Counted from the stretch's first letter, positions 1 to 7,363 are shown. The stretch is DNA of 7,937 nucleotides from Calditrichota bacterium (GCA_008501545.1 QQUM01000412.1:5434-13370), one strand, 5' to 3'. The notes: generated by a model not told the origin, from the letters alone. Numbers and translations are program-made.

Positions 1-18
1 TTTGCCAATTACCATATC

Positions 19-84
19 ACTAGAGCGAAAGCGTCCCGCTGAGCGGAACACACGTTGTCCTCGGCGGGACGCCTTCGGACTAGT
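19..84. repeat. Large imperfect palindrome (stem-loop)
   Basis: The arms CGAAAGCGTCCCGCTGAG (26-43) and CTCGGCGGGACGCCTTCG (60-77) are reverse complements over 18 positions, with one A/C mismatch and one G-T wobble. After a two-base mismatch the pairing resumes with ACTAG (19-23) against CTAGT (80-84). An inner AAC/GTT pair (47-49/54-56) closes a four-base loop. The stem is GC-rich in an otherwise AT-rich stretch. No T-run follows on the + strand, so it is not a standard terminator. It could be a dispersed palindromic repeat of the REP type, but only one copy is in the window, so that is inference. Confidence 0.75.
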
Positions 85-175
85 TCCACGGAGTCTAATC
101 TATCACTCAGCTATTTTTTAAATCGAACTCGCATTATCTTACCCTGCTTTCTTCATGAAGTATTAATTTTGAACT

Positions 176-232
176 TGGAGTGCAAGCCTTTCAAGGATTG
201 CGAGTTGCAGCCCATAAATGGCCTGCACTCCA
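176..232. repeat. Inverted repeat with 13-bp arms
   Basis: TGGAGTGCAAGCC (176-188) is the reverse complement of GGCCTGCACTCCA (220-232) at 12 of 13 positions. The spacer is 31 bases. It could fold as a hairpin or be a relic of a miniature element. I saw no flanking target-site duplication, and there is no T-run to suggest a terminator. Confidence 0.6.
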
Positions 233-468
233 CCGTACTACATCATTAATAAATTACTTAAACACTAGCAGTAGAACTCAGGTTTTTGAATAAAGCAGGT
301 TACGCCAAAAATCTAGAAACAGACATTCTGTTTTAACTTGTGTCTGTTGTCCCCCTTTAATTCACTATTTCCCGATCAATTACTGCTTTCCTAGCCTGAG
401 ATGTATGGCACTATCTTTGTTCTCGTATTGCCTGTCTGTTCTGCCACAGCGCGAGTGGCTATTTCAGC

Positions 469-492
469 ATTTAGCAGCAAAAGCTGCTAAAT
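469..492. repeat. Perfect 10-bp hairpin in the leader of the secreted-protein gene
   Basis: ATTTAGCAGC (469-478) and GCTGCTAAAT (483-492) form a perfect 10-bp stem with an AAAA loop. It ends 51 bases before the start codon at 544. No U-tract follows in either direction, so termination is unlikely. If transcription begins upstream, it would sit in the 5' leader and could stabilise the mRNA or affect expression. A dyad binding site for a regulator is the alternative. Confidence 0.6.
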
Positions 493-527
493 AGAGTACA
501 TTTCGAACTATGTTGTAAGAATTTATC

Positions 528-532
528 AGGAG
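528..532 (+). promoter_or_regulatory. Ribosome binding site for the secreted SGNH-domain protein
   Basis: AGGAG lies 11 bases before the ATG at 544. It is a good Shine-Dalgarno match at slightly long spacing, and it supports the ATG that gives a complete signal peptide. Confidence 0.6.
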
Positions 533-543
533 ATAGACAGTTC

Positions 544-3500
544 ATGAAAGAACGCTACTTTTTACGATATACTTTTTTACTTTTCTTTATCCCACCCCTT
601 CTCCTTTCCCAAACAGCCGATTTCTCTGATGATTTCAACGCCGGTACGCTGGACGCAAATTACTGGCAGTTGGGGAGCAACAGCGGGAATTATTCACAAG
701 TTGAAAACAACCAGCTTGTATTGCGTTCTGACCTCCGCAAAACAGGTTGGATTTACACGAAAAATGCTTACAACCTCGATGATAAAAACATCACTATAAA
801 AGTAGTACAAGCGAATAAAGATGGGTGTATCGGGCTGTCTCCTACGGTGAACGGCTCGGCAGGCACCGGTTTTTACAACGAGCAAAACTGGTATCGTTTT
901 TACAACTACCGATCCGGCGATACCGGGCCGTACAAACTCTATGTGCAGTGGCGCAAAAACGGCGCAGTTGATGGCCTCGATGTGGCAACTGGCGTGGATT
1001 TCCAAAACAATTTTTATCTACGCATTCGGACTGAAAACGCCCATGTCTATTTCGAATACAGCTTTGACAACACCGCCTGGATCACAGCCTACGATGAAGC
1101 TTATGCACTCCCCGGAATTACCACGGCAACGCCACACTATATAGAATTGTCCGGATACAGCACGCAAGCAAACGGCGACTGGCTTGTCGATGATTTTTCT
1201 ATTGAGACGATTAACGCCGCACCGGATGTAATCGCGCCGGAAATTTTAAACGTATCTGCTTCTGCCACGAGCAACCAGGCGACAATTTCATGGGGTACGG
1301 ATGAACCCGCAACATCGACGATATCCTGGGGTGAAACAACCGCCTATGGCAGCACGGACGATGGCAGCCTGAACTTTGTCACTTCACATGAAATTACCCT
1401 GACAGGCTTGCAGCCGGAAACAACGTACCATTATCAAATCACAGCCACGGATGCTGCCCATAACCTGAAAACCAGCACCGATTTTACATTCACAACAAGT
1501 GCCGCTCCAACCTCCGATGGCATCAGCGATAATTTCAACAGCAACACCATCGATAGTGCAATTTGGGGATTCGGCAACAGCAATAAAAACCAATCCTATA
1601 TCGCAAATGGCGAACTGCATCTGGCGGCAAGCAGCAGAACCGGCTGGCTTTACACGCAGCAGTCGGATGTGCTGCGCAACAAATCCATCAGCCTGAAAGT
1701 CGTGCAAGCCAACAAGGACGGCGCTCTGGGCATTTCACCAACACGCACACCGTCTGCAGCAAACGGATTTTACAACGAGCCAACATGGTATCGTTTTTAT
1801 AATTACCGCTCCGGCAATTCCGGTCCATTTCAATTGTATGTCCAGTGGCGAAAAAACGGCTCTGTTGATGGCCTCGATGTAGCAACCGACCAGACTTTTA
1901 ACTCAGAATTTTATTTGCGAATCGTTGTCGATGATGCGACTATTTCCTTTGAATATTCCTTTGACACCATGACGTGGACGAGCGCATACAGCGAAGATTT
2001 TGCGCTGAGCGGCACAACAATCGATGATGCATATTTTGTGGAATTGTCTGCTAACAACACCAATTCCAATGGCGAGTGGATCATCGATGATTTTGTTTGG
2101 GCTGATTTGGACATCAGCGGGGACACAACGCCGCCGGTTATTTCGCAGGTGTCGACAAATGGAATCACTGAAACATCTGCAACTATTCAGTGGCAGACGG
2201 ATGAACCGGCAACGGCACAGGTTGAATACGGGTTGAACCCTGGATATGGCCAGATCTCGCCATTGAACTCGAGTTTTCAAACAAACCATAGTGTGCTTCT
2301 GGATAATTTACAAGGCAATGCGACGTACCACTATCGTGTCATCAGCCGGGACGTATCCGGGAACGAAAGCCGCTCAAATGATGCCACTTTCACCACGACA
2401 GCCGATACCCGGGCCCCCATCATCGCCGGCGTGACGGTGAATTCGGTAACGAAAAACAGCACCAATCTAAGCTGGCACACCGATGAATTGGCATTCACAC
2501 GTGTTGAATACGGCGAGACGAACCAGTACGGCGACATAACGAATTGGACATCTGTAGCCGACACAAGTCACACGATTTCACTGCAGAATTTATTGCTGAA
2601 CACGGAATACCATTTTCGCATTATAGCCGAGGATGCACAAAATAACCAAAGCACAAGCGGTGATTTTACATTCACAACATTGAATGATGCTGCATTTTTC
2701 ACTGACGATTTTAACAGCGACCAAATCGACAGCAACAAATGGTTTGTTGGCCAAAACAGCGGTAATTTGAGTTCAATCCAAAATGATGAACTGGAATTAA
2801 AATCCAGCGGTGGAGAGACCGGCTGGGTTGTCACAAAGAATGCCTTTGTAGTGCGTAACTCCACAGTGCGTGCAAAAGTGAGCCAACCAAACGACGATGG
2901 CGATATTGGTTTAACGCCAACCTATTCCGGTTCAGCAAGTAATGGAATTTATACGGAAGCTTCATGGTATCGTTTTTATGTGTACCGCAGCGGCAGTGAA
3001 AATTTCTACCGGTTGTATGTACAATGGCGCAAAAACGGCAGCGTCAACGGCCTGGATGTGACCGGCAGCTTTCGAATCACCGGGACCGTGTGGGTGCAGA
3101 TGCGTTTTGATGACAGCGATGTGTATTTCGATATTTCGTTGGATGGAAATGTGTGGCATTCGGTATACAACGAGCCATTCAGCCTCGACAGCTGGACACT
3201 GGATGACGCATTTCATTACGAAATCGCTGCCTACAACACAGCCACAAAAGGCGAGATGCATGTCGATGATTTCGAACTTCTCGATGGCTCCGATGTCAAC
3301 ACCGTTCCGGCTGTTGACTACCGGATTTTGCTGGTTGGCAATTCCATTACCGAAGGCGTCGGCAGCAGCGATAGCCAGGGATTTCGCCCGGATTTTTACC
3401 AACAGATTAGCGATGCAGGTTACGATTTCACCCTCGTCGGTGGAGAAGGTATTGAACCGTACAACGGGCATTTTTATGCCGGAAAAGAAATCAACGATTT

Positions 3501-4386
3501 CTATTCACCGGAATTTGGCAACAACACCGGCACCGGTCTGCACGATATTGCCAACGCAATGCAAATTTACCAACCGAATGTCATAATGATTCACCTCGGC
3601 ACCAACGATTTGACACTGGAGACATTCATTGCCCCATACCACGACAATAGTTCGTCATTCAACACCAGCACCAGCGGGCAGATGGCGACGTTGATCAACT
3701 ACATCCTGCAATGGAAAAATGGCACCCACGGCGAATTTGTCGATGATATTTTTCTCAGCCAGATCATCCCCGGCAGTGACCGTATGGATAAAATCAACAC
3801 GTACAATACGGAGATGGCCACAATGGTGAACGATTACCAGAATGGCTCGGTAACGGGTGCATCAGAATCTATTCATTTGGTCGATCATTTTTCACCGTTC
3901 GATGCCAATCCGGATCTATTCACCTACAACAACAACGACTACATGAGTGATTATCTGCATCCCAACGACACAGGTTACGACATCATGGCGGATACGTATT
4001 TCAATGCTTTTTCAGCACAGCTCCCAGCCGCACGAAATCTTGGAAAAGGCACCGGACCACAGCACGATCTCACAAGTCCCGGTCCTGTGCCTGAATCTTT
4101 TGCGCTTATGCAGAACTACCCAAATCCGTTTGCACCGCAACGCAATGTGAGCGGCACGGCAATCGAGTTTCAATTACCGGTTGCAGGCGATGTGAAACTG
4201 GAAATATTTAATATTCTGGGGCAGCACGTCGCAACCCTGATTGACAACAATGCCGGCACCGGTTTCCACAAAATCACCTGGAACGGCCGTTCCCGCGATG
4301 GTTTGACAGTCGCGCCGGGCATGTATTTCTATGTGTTGCAAAGCAGGGGATTTATCGCGCGGAAGAAGCTGACGATTTTGCGATAA
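544..4386 (+). CDS. Secreted multidomain SGNH/GDSL esterase (CE3-like) with LamG-like and FN3 repeats and a sorting tail
   Basis: This is a 1280-residue exported protein, complete from ATG to TAA. Residues 1-22 are a signal peptide (basic start, hydrophobic core), probably cut before Q23. Three ~190-residue beta-sandwich modules (about 27-220, 327-519, 719-913) share 'WYRFY.YRSG', 'LYVQWRKNG.V.GLDV' and a 'DDF' end. They resemble concanavalin/LamG or DUF1349 folds and probably bind glycans. FN3-like modules lie at about 230-318, 527-619 and 622-713. The SGNH hydrolase (about 924-1160) has the GNSITEG block with nucleophile S934, GTND with N1021, and DYLHP with D1136 and H1139. This resembles CE3 acetyl xylan esterases. 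The block II glycine is uncertain. Residues 1184-1280 form a Por_Secre_tail/FlgD-Ig-like sorting tail starting near 'FALMQNYPNPF', implying surface attachment or type IX-like secretion. Esterase class and fold are solid; substrate is inference. The gene appears monocistronic. Confidence 0.88.
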   Translation: MKERYFLRYTFLLFFIPPLLLSQTADFSDDFNAGTLDANYWQLGSNSGNYSQVENNQLVLRSDLRKTGWIYTKNAYNLDDKNITIKVVQANKDGCIGLSPTVNGSAGTGFYNEQNWYRFYNYRSGDTGPYKLYVQWRKNGAVDGLDVATGVDFQNNFYLRIRTENAHVYFEYSFDNTAWITAYDEAYALPGITTATPHYIELSGYSTQANGDWLVDDFSIETINAAPDVIAPEILNVSASATSNQATISWGTDEPATSTISWGETTAYGSTDDGSLNFVTSHEITLTGLQPETTYHYQITATDAAHNLKTSTDFTFTTSAAPTSDGISDNFNSNTIDSAIWGFGNSNKNQSYIANGELHLAASSRTGWLYTQQSDVLRNKSISLKVVQANKDGALGISPTRTPSAANGFYNEPTWYRFYNYRSGNSGPFQLYVQWRKNGSVDGLDVATDQTFNSEFYLRIVVDDATISFEYSFDTMTWTSAYSEDFALSGTTIDDAYFVELSANNTNSNGEWIIDDFVWADLDISGDTTPPVISQVSTNGITETSATIQWQTDEPATAQVEYGLNPGYGQISPLNSSFQTNHSVLLDNLQGNATYHYRVISRDVSGNESRSNDATFTTTADTRAPIIAGVTVNSVTKNSTNLSWHTDELAFTRVEYGETNQYGDITNWTSVADTSHTISLQNLLLNTEYHFRIIAEDAQNNQSTSGDFTFTTLNDAAFFTDDFNSDQIDSNKWFVGQNSGNLSSIQNDELELKSSGGETGWVVTKNAFVVRNSTVRAKVSQPNDDGDIGLTPTYSGSASNGIYTEASWYRFYVYRSGSENFYRLYVQWRKNGSVNGLDVTGSFRITGTVWVQMRFDDSDVYFDISLDGNVWHSVYNEPFSLDSWTLDDAFHYEIAAYNTATKGEMHVDDFELLDGSDVNTVPAVDYRILLVGNSITEGVGSSDSQGFRPDFYQQISDAGYDFTLVGGEGIEPYNGHFYAGKEINDFYSPEFGNNTGTGLHDIANAMQIYQPNVIMIHLGTNDLTLETFIAPYHDNSSSFNTSTSGQMATLINYILQWKNGTHGEFVDDIFLSQIIPGSDRMDKINTYNTEMATMVNDYQNGSVTGASESIHLVDHFSPFDANPDLFTYNNNDYMSDYLHPNDTGYDIMADTYFNAFSAQLPAARNLGKGTGPQHDLTSPGPVPESFALMQNYPNPFAPQRNVSGTAIEFQLPVAGDVKLEIFNILGQHVATLIDNNAGTGFHKITWNGRSRDGLTVAPGMYFYVLQSRGFIARKKLTILR

Positions 4387-4413
4387 TATCTCTCAAAATA
4401 TATAAATGAACTG

Positions 4414-4460
4414 TGCCACATGTTTTTTTAATCTAAAAAATGTGTGGCATTTTTATTTTA
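4414..4460 (+). terminator. Rho-independent terminator after the secreted esterase gene
   Basis: TGCCACA (4414-4420) pairs with TGTGGCA (4443-4449). The stem continues through two G-U wobbles into a T-run (4423-4428) pairing with an A-run (4435-4440), giving about 15 pairs around a six-base loop. A T-rich tail (4450-4460) follows. It starts 28 bases after the stop codon and separates this gene from the kinase downstream. Confidence 0.85.
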
Positions 4461-4559
4461 AATAAGACACTCACATACAGGAATGCATAAGTTATTTCAT
4501 TAATTTCAAACACTTCCCATAAATCTTTCTTGTAATTGGCTTTAAAATACATGATTTTG

Positions 4560-4589
4560 TTAAATGAAACTAAGGGGTCATTCATTTAA
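4560..4589. promoter_or_regulatory. Palindrome upstream of the hybrid kinase, possible operator
   Basis: TTAAATGAA (4560-4568) and TTCATTTAA (4581-4589) are perfect 9-bp inverted arms with a 12-base spacer. After one mismatch, three further T-A pairs extend the symmetry (4556-4558 with 4591-4593). The centre is about 75 bp before the kinase start and just upstream of a possible -10 box. The two arms are about two helical turns apart, which suits a dimeric regulator. The AT-rich context raises the chance of coincidence. Confidence 0.4.
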
Positions 4590-4606
4590 AAAATTGTTAA
4601 TTCCGG

Positions 4607-4612
4607 TATATT
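4607..4612 (+). promoter_or_regulatory. Possible -10 box for the hybrid kinase
   Basis: TATATT lies 37 bases before the ATG at 4650 and is a reasonable -10 element. No good -35 box sits at 16-18 bp; the nearest candidate (TTCATT, 4581-4586) is 20 bp away and overlaps the palindrome. Weak on its own. Confidence 0.25.
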
Positions 4613-4649
4613 GAACATCGAGTATTGCAAGTAAAGTTAAAGGTTTATT

Positions 4650-6431
4650 ATGTGGTCTAAGATAAAGGATGTCTTAACACCACCGGTTTTTCAGGATGAA
4701 GATAAAACGCGTATTGCCAATTTACTGAGTATAACCATCTTCACTATTTTTCTCATCTCAGTTGCACGTACACTTCTCATCTTTTATTTTTCAAAACAGC
4801 ATTTGAACCTTATTCTCCAATCGAATGCACTCCTTGCCGGTTTCCTGGCATTAGCTTTCATCGTCATGCGTTACGGCTATGTTCGACTTGCCAGTATTCT
4901 TTTCACCTCCTGTCAGTGGGTGATGATCGCTGTAATCATCTACTGGCTGGGTGGTGTAAATCTCAGCATCTACAGTTTTTTTATATTTGTGCTTATCGCT
5001 GCCGGGCTTCTTTTGGGGGGTAAATGGGTCATTGGCTATGCGACCATAAGTGTGATTTACGGCACGATTGTGCTGTACCTGGAAACTCAGGGTATCGTTC
5101 GTTCAGTTCAAGAAGACGCTTTTCTTGCTTATAGCAATATTACGCCAAGCTTTATCACTACAGCGGTTTTGGTCTACCTTTACAATCGCGATATTACACA
5201 TGCTTTATCCCAGTCACGCAAAAACGCAATACAACTTGAATCCACAAATAATAAATTAAAACGGGAAATCGCGGCACGGGAAAAAGTTGAGGAACAATTT
5301 ATCCAGGTACAAAAACTGGAGGCAATAGGGCGCCTTGCCGGTGGCATCGCCCACGATTTTAATAACCTGCTTGTCCCGATCATTGGCTATATGGATTTAA
5401 ATTTGATAAATCTGCCTGAGAAAAGTAAAATGCATTCTGATTTTGTTCAGGTCAAGGAAGCAGCTGAGCGGGCCGCCAAACTGACAAAACAGATTCTCGC
5501 CTTTAGCCGGCAGCAGGTTTTGGAATTAAGTACACTCAATCTGAACGAAGTAATCAATGAGTTTAAAAAAATGCTGCAAAGGCTTATCGGGGAGGATGTT
5601 ACAATAAAAACAAAACTTTTTGCAACACTCTTGCCTGTGAAAGCAGACCGGGGACAGATTGAACAAGTACTCATGAACCTGGCGATAAATGCACGCGATG
5701 CCATGCCTGATGGTGGAACTCTTACGATCGAGACCACAAACGAATATCTGGGTTCCGACTTTGTCGCCCGGTATGCTAAAGAAATCAAACCGGGTCATTA
5801 CATCTCGATTACAGTCAGCGATACAGGGCATGGTATGAACGCCGAAACCAGAAAACGTATCTTTGAGCCCTTTTTTACAACCAAGCCGGAAACAAAAGGG
5901 ACGGGATTGGGTTTGGCTACGGTTTTTGGCATTATCAAACAACACAACGGTCATATATGTGTGTATAGTGAACCCGGAATTGGAACAAATATGAAAATTT
6001 ATTTACCAATGACAAAGGAATCAAGGCGGACACCTCCCCCGGTTGAAAAAGAATATGCAAACTTAAATGGCACAGAAACGATCATTGTGGTTGAGGATGA
6101 GAAAATCACACGAAAGCTTGTTTGTGAGACACTCAAAGCGTACGGTTATGCAACAATTGAAACGACAAGCCCGAGTGATTGTCTAGCACGTGCCGCAGAC
6201 AACGAACAGGTTGATCTTTTACTGACCGATGTTATAATGCCGGAAATGAATGGGCGGGAACTCTACGAGAACTTTCTTGCGATTCATCCGGAGAGCGATG
6301 TCTTGTTTATATCTGGTTACACAGATGATGTTATCGTGCACCAGGGCGTTTTAGATGGAGATGTCAATTTTCTGCAAAAACCGTTTACAATCCAAAGTTT
6401 ACTAAAAAAAGTAAGAAGTGTTCTCGGCTGA
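4650..6431 (+). CDS. Membrane-bound hybrid sensor histidine kinase with C-terminal receiver
   Basis: This 593-residue inner-membrane sensor kinase should phosphorylate itself on histidine and pass the phosphate to its own receiver. Six hydrophobic segments (about 25-47, 54-73, 79-101, 105-123, 126-144, 164-179) form the sensor region, with no large periplasmic domain. A charged, probably coiled-coil linker follows (about 183-222). HisKA has the H-box 'GRLAGGIAHDFNNLL' with phosphoacceptor H235. HATPase_c carries the N-box around N347, DTGHGM at 391-396, 'FEPFFTTK' and GTGLGL at 417-422. The receiver (about 477-592) has acidic residues E482/D483, phosphoacceptor D527, S555 and K577, so all key residues are present. 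AAAGG (4639-4643) sits 6 bases before the ATG. No output domain and no partner regulator gene lie nearby, so a separate phosphotransfer protein or regulator is expected elsewhere. The signal is unknown. Confidence 0.9.
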   Translation: MWSKIKDVLTPPVFQDEDKTRIANLLSITIFTIFLISVARTLLIFYFSKQHLNLILQSNALLAGFLALAFIVMRYGYVRLASILFTSCQWVMIAVIIYWLGGVNLSIYSFFIFVLIAAGLLLGGKWVIGYATISVIYGTIVLYLETQGIVRSVQEDAFLAYSNITPSFITTAVLVYLYNRDITHALSQSRKNAIQLESTNNKLKREIAAREKVEEQFIQVQKLEAIGRLAGGIAHDFNNLLVPIIGYMDLNLINLPEKSKMHSDFVQVKEAAERAAKLTKQILAFSRQQVLELSTLNLNEVINEFKKMLQRLIGEDVTIKTKLFATLLPVKADRGQIEQVLMNLAINARDAMPDGGTLTIETTNEYLGSDFVARYAKEIKPGHYISITVSDTGHGMNAETRKRIFEPFFTTKPETKGTGLGLATVFGIIKQHNGHICVYSEPGIGTNMKIYLPMTKESRRTPPPVEKEYANLNGTETIIVVEDEKITRKLVCETLKAYGYATIETTSPSDCLARAADNEQVDLLLTDVIMPEMNGRELYENFLAIHPESDVLFISGYTDDVIVHQGVLDGDVNFLQKPFTIQSLLKKVRSVLG

Positions 6432-6455
6432 AAACGATGCAATTACGTTTTTTTT
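6431..6455 (+). terminator. Possible weak terminator for the kinase transcript
   Basis: AAAACG (6431-6436) and CGTTTT (6446-6451) can pair around a 9-base loop, and the T-run continues to 6455 (eight Ts from 6448). The stem is short and AT-rich and shares bases with the T-run. It overlaps the kinase stop codon and the end of the convergent acyltransferase gene. Confidence 0.25.
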
Positions 6456-7363
6456 GCTCTTGCATATTTTGCCATTATCTTTTCGATTTGCTCATCCTTT
6501 TTCTGCCACAATTCATTCACCCATTTTTGAAAATTTTCACGAAAGCTCTTGTCTTCACTATAGTCTTTCCCGACGACATTTTCCGGTACATCAAGTGTCT
6601 CTACGCGCACAGTGATATTGGGAATTTTCCCTTTCAGGAGATCCCAGAATTTGTGCGGTGGTTTATTGCCGGGATAGACGATTGTGATATCAAGAATATT
6701 CGTCAGGTAGTCACCCATACTGGATAGCACCAGTGCCGCACCACCCGCCTTGGGTCGCAACAGGTGACTGAATGGTGATTTCTGTCTCGCTTTCTTCTCA
6801 AAATTAAAGCGGGTCCCCTCAAGAAAATTGATAATTGAAACTGGAGAATTTTTAAATTTTTCACAATGTTTACGCGTTGTTTTCATATCTTTACCACGCA
6901 ATTGTGGTTTCTTTTCCAATTTTTCTTTCGAATAACGTTTCATAAACGGATAATCGAGCCCCCACCAGGCAAGACCCAGAAAAGGCACCCAGATTAATTC
7001 CTGCTTCAGAAAAAACTTGGGAAATGGAATATGCCGATTGAAAACCTTTTGCAGGACAAAAATATCGGTCCATGAACGATGGTTGCTCACCAGGAGATAG
7101 GACTTCTTCTTATCGAGCTTTTCCAAGCCTTTAATGTCCCAATTCATATCGTAGAATTTGCTAAAAAGTAAATTGTTACAATCCACCCATAGTTTGGCAC
7201 ACAGTGTTGCTGCCTGCGAAAAAAAATGACGTATGCGTCTCATCGGACTGATAAGCTTCAATAAAACAGCCACATATAGGAGAACACTCCAAAAAATCGT
7301 ATTTACGCTGAGGAATATGAGTGATGTCATCCCCAATAGTGGTGCAGGTAAAAAACTAAGCAT
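6443..7363 (-). CDS. yihG: YihG-type lysophospholipid acyltransferase (PlsC superfamily)
   Basis: This is a predicted membrane-bound 1-acylglycerol-3-phosphate acyltransferase, which adds the second acyl chain to make phosphatidic acid. From the ATG at 7363 it has 306 residues. A hydrophobic anchor spans about 9-38. The catalytic HX4D motif is in 'SNHRSWTD' (H95, D100), followed by the 'FFLKQELIWVPFLG' block (about 117-130), substrate-binding 'EGTRF' (182-186), and 'RPKAGG' near 203-208. These blocks and the 'GKD..TTR..CEKF' and 'DKSF...FQ.W.N.LWQ.KD' stretches match E. coli YihG as I recall it, and the length (about 310) agrees. AGGA sits 8 bases before this ATG. A TTG at 7393 would extend it by 10 residues but has a poorer site. 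It converges on the kinase with 11 bp between stops and diverges from the antiporter gene. The family call is strong; the acyl donor and role are inference. Confidence 0.9.
   Translation of the reverse strand: MLSFLPAPLLGMTSLIFLSVNTIFWSVLLYVAVLLKLISPMRRIRHFFSQAATLCAKLWVDCNNLLFSKFYDMNWDIKGLEKLDKKKSYLLVSNHRSWTDIFVLQKVFNRHIPFPKFFLKQELIWVPFLGLAWWGLDYPFMKRYSKEKLEKKPQLRGKDMKTTRKHCEKFKNSPVSIINFLEGTRFNFEKKARQKSPFSHLLRPKAGGAALVLSSMGDYLTNILDITIVYPGNKPPHKFWDLLKGKIPNITVRVETLDVPENVVGKDYSEDKSFRENFQKWVNELWQKKDEQIEKIMAKYARAKKT

Larger units (their letters stand above)
1..543. other. Non-coding region rich in inverted repeats
   Basis: No convincing gene is visible in this stretch. The only open frame of note (55-249, +) gives a 64-residue peptide of no recognisable family, has no good ribosome binding site, and runs through two inverted repeats. 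The region holds a large palindrome (19-84), a second inverted repeat (176-232), overlapping small stems around 317-348, and a perfect hairpin (469-492). The word TGTCTGTT occurs at 341-348 and again at 433-440. A promoter for the downstream secreted-protein gene should lie here, but I could not find a convincing -35/-10 pair. Confidence 0.7.

Noticed and set aside
55..249. 64-residue open frame on the + strand in the left intergenic region
   Set aside because: It has no recognisable family, no good ribosome binding site, and it runs through two inverted repeats, so it is most likely a chance frame.
412..419. TATCTTTG considered as a Bacteroidetes-type -7 element (TAnnTTTG) for the esterase gene
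   Set aside because: No TTTG -33 element lies at the expected distance (only TTTC at 387-390, with 21 bases between), and the host lineage may not use this promoter type.
469..492. Hairpin considered as a Rho-independent terminator of an upstream gene
   Set aside because: No T-run follows on either strand and no gene ends just before it.
889..2976. Repeated TGGTATCGTTTTT words considered as a CRISPR or regulatory repeat
   Set aside because: They are in frame within the esterase gene, encode the conserved WYRFY core of each LamG-like module, and are hundreds of bases apart.
2962..3471. 169-residue open frame on the - strand
   Set aside because: It lies fully inside the secreted esterase gene, whose reading frame is supported by repeats and catalytic motifs. 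The antisense product resembles nothing known.
5526..5954. 142-residue open frame on the - strand
   Set aside because: It is antisense to the HisKA and HATPase part of the kinase, with no independent coding evidence.
6437..6727. 96-residue open frame on the + strand
   Set aside because: It is antisense to the C-terminal part of the acyltransferase, which has clear family motifs.
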